Positions 63,872-64,000 of a stretch of 64,000 nt of DNA are shown in pieces. Below the pieces are notes generated by a model that saw only the letters and a list, made by a program, of their open reading frames with translations, ran no database searches and was not told the DNA's origin. The translations under genes and the position numbers were made by a program. Numbering within the stretch: position 1 is the first letter of the stretch; the number at the start of each line of letters is the position of its first letter. This DNA is from Segatella oris (GTDB lineage Bacteria; Bacteroidota; Bacteroidia; Bacteroidales; Bacteroidaceae), in contig NZ_LR134384.1 of assembly GCF_900637655.1 (NCBI RefSeq), positions 1,302,001 to 1,366,000 of the forward strand. Direction: 5' to 3'.

Positions 63872-64000
63872 ACGATACTTCAGAAACAGATTGGTGCAAA
63901 CAATTGTTTGATAAACTAAGAACTGTCGAGAATAAACTCGACCAGTTACTTGTCCTGCAAGAGCAATCCGTCGATACAACTGTCCGTCCACCTTTGAAAC
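63859..64000 (+). CDS. Partial small protein running off the window
   Basis: ATG 63859 (MPYLNDTSETDWCKQLFDKLRTVENKLDQL split) remains open to the last base, 47 codons. GGAGAA stands shortly upstream. The start resembles helix-turn-helix/excisionase-type proteins with an N-terminal coiled coil on Bacteroides elements, but too little is visible for a call. Overlaps the helicase gene end by 13 bp. Confidence 0.65.
   Translation, partial: MPYLNDTSETDWCKQLFDKLRTVENKLDQLLVLQEQSVDTTVRPPLK

Overview
The window looks like the chromosome of a Bacteroidota species, most likely Prevotella or a close relative (inference from gene content; no rRNA marker is present). Supporting signs are SusC/SusD proteins, a hybrid two-component regulator, a Rho with a long N-terminal insertion, a type IX-like sorting tail, Bacteroidota promoters (TTTG, 19-21 nt, TAnnTTTG) and IS30, IS256 and IS3 elements.

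Layout. 1-711: end of an alpha/beta hydrolase. 763-1434: a non-coding array of 17 palindromes at an almost perfect 41-bp period. 1473-7732: an acyl-chain operon (acyltransferase, MMPL exporter fused to a second acyltransferase, acyl carrier protein, AMP ligase). 8200-20029: a glycan-utilisation locus (hybrid sensor/AraC regulator, SusC, SusD, a two-domain ConA-like lipoprotein with a GH16-like motif, an arylsulfotransferase-like lipoprotein), flanked by 113-bp direct repeats. 20725-25855: minus-strand MBL protein, rho and rpsA. 26715-29547: three secreted or surface proteins. 29872-49136: mostly ordinary chromosome (DUF488, FMN/4Fe-4S membrane protein, HAD hydrolases, rsmG, an MBL hydrolase, ruvC, panB, an MFS transporter, ABC-F, engB, an oxidoreductase, DUF4421, DUF1460, a RelA-type synthetase, DUF4301), plus one candidate small RNA.

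From about 49.3 kb to the end the window is an accessory island: IS30; a decayed conjugative-transposon segment (mob remnant, IS256 copy, DUF3408/TraB-like remnant with three in-frame stops); a two-gene cassette ending in a putative abortive-infection membrane protein whose first gene is frameshifted; an IS3 element with an A AAA AAA slippery site; a broken tyrosine recombinase; an 800-bp non-coding region dense in inverted and direct repeats; and replication genes of an integrative/mobilisable element (two DNA-binding-like proteins, a toprim primase, a RecA-fold helicase) that run off the right edge.

Most notable: the 41-bp phased palindrome array, the abortive-infection cassette, the co-varying ATTGTARCC repeat modules beside the integrase remnant, the orphan promoter-hairpin-terminator unit at 32.6-32.9 kb, and the dispersed repeat family whose two best copies bracket the glycan locus. 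All assignments come from reading the sequence; no database search was run.
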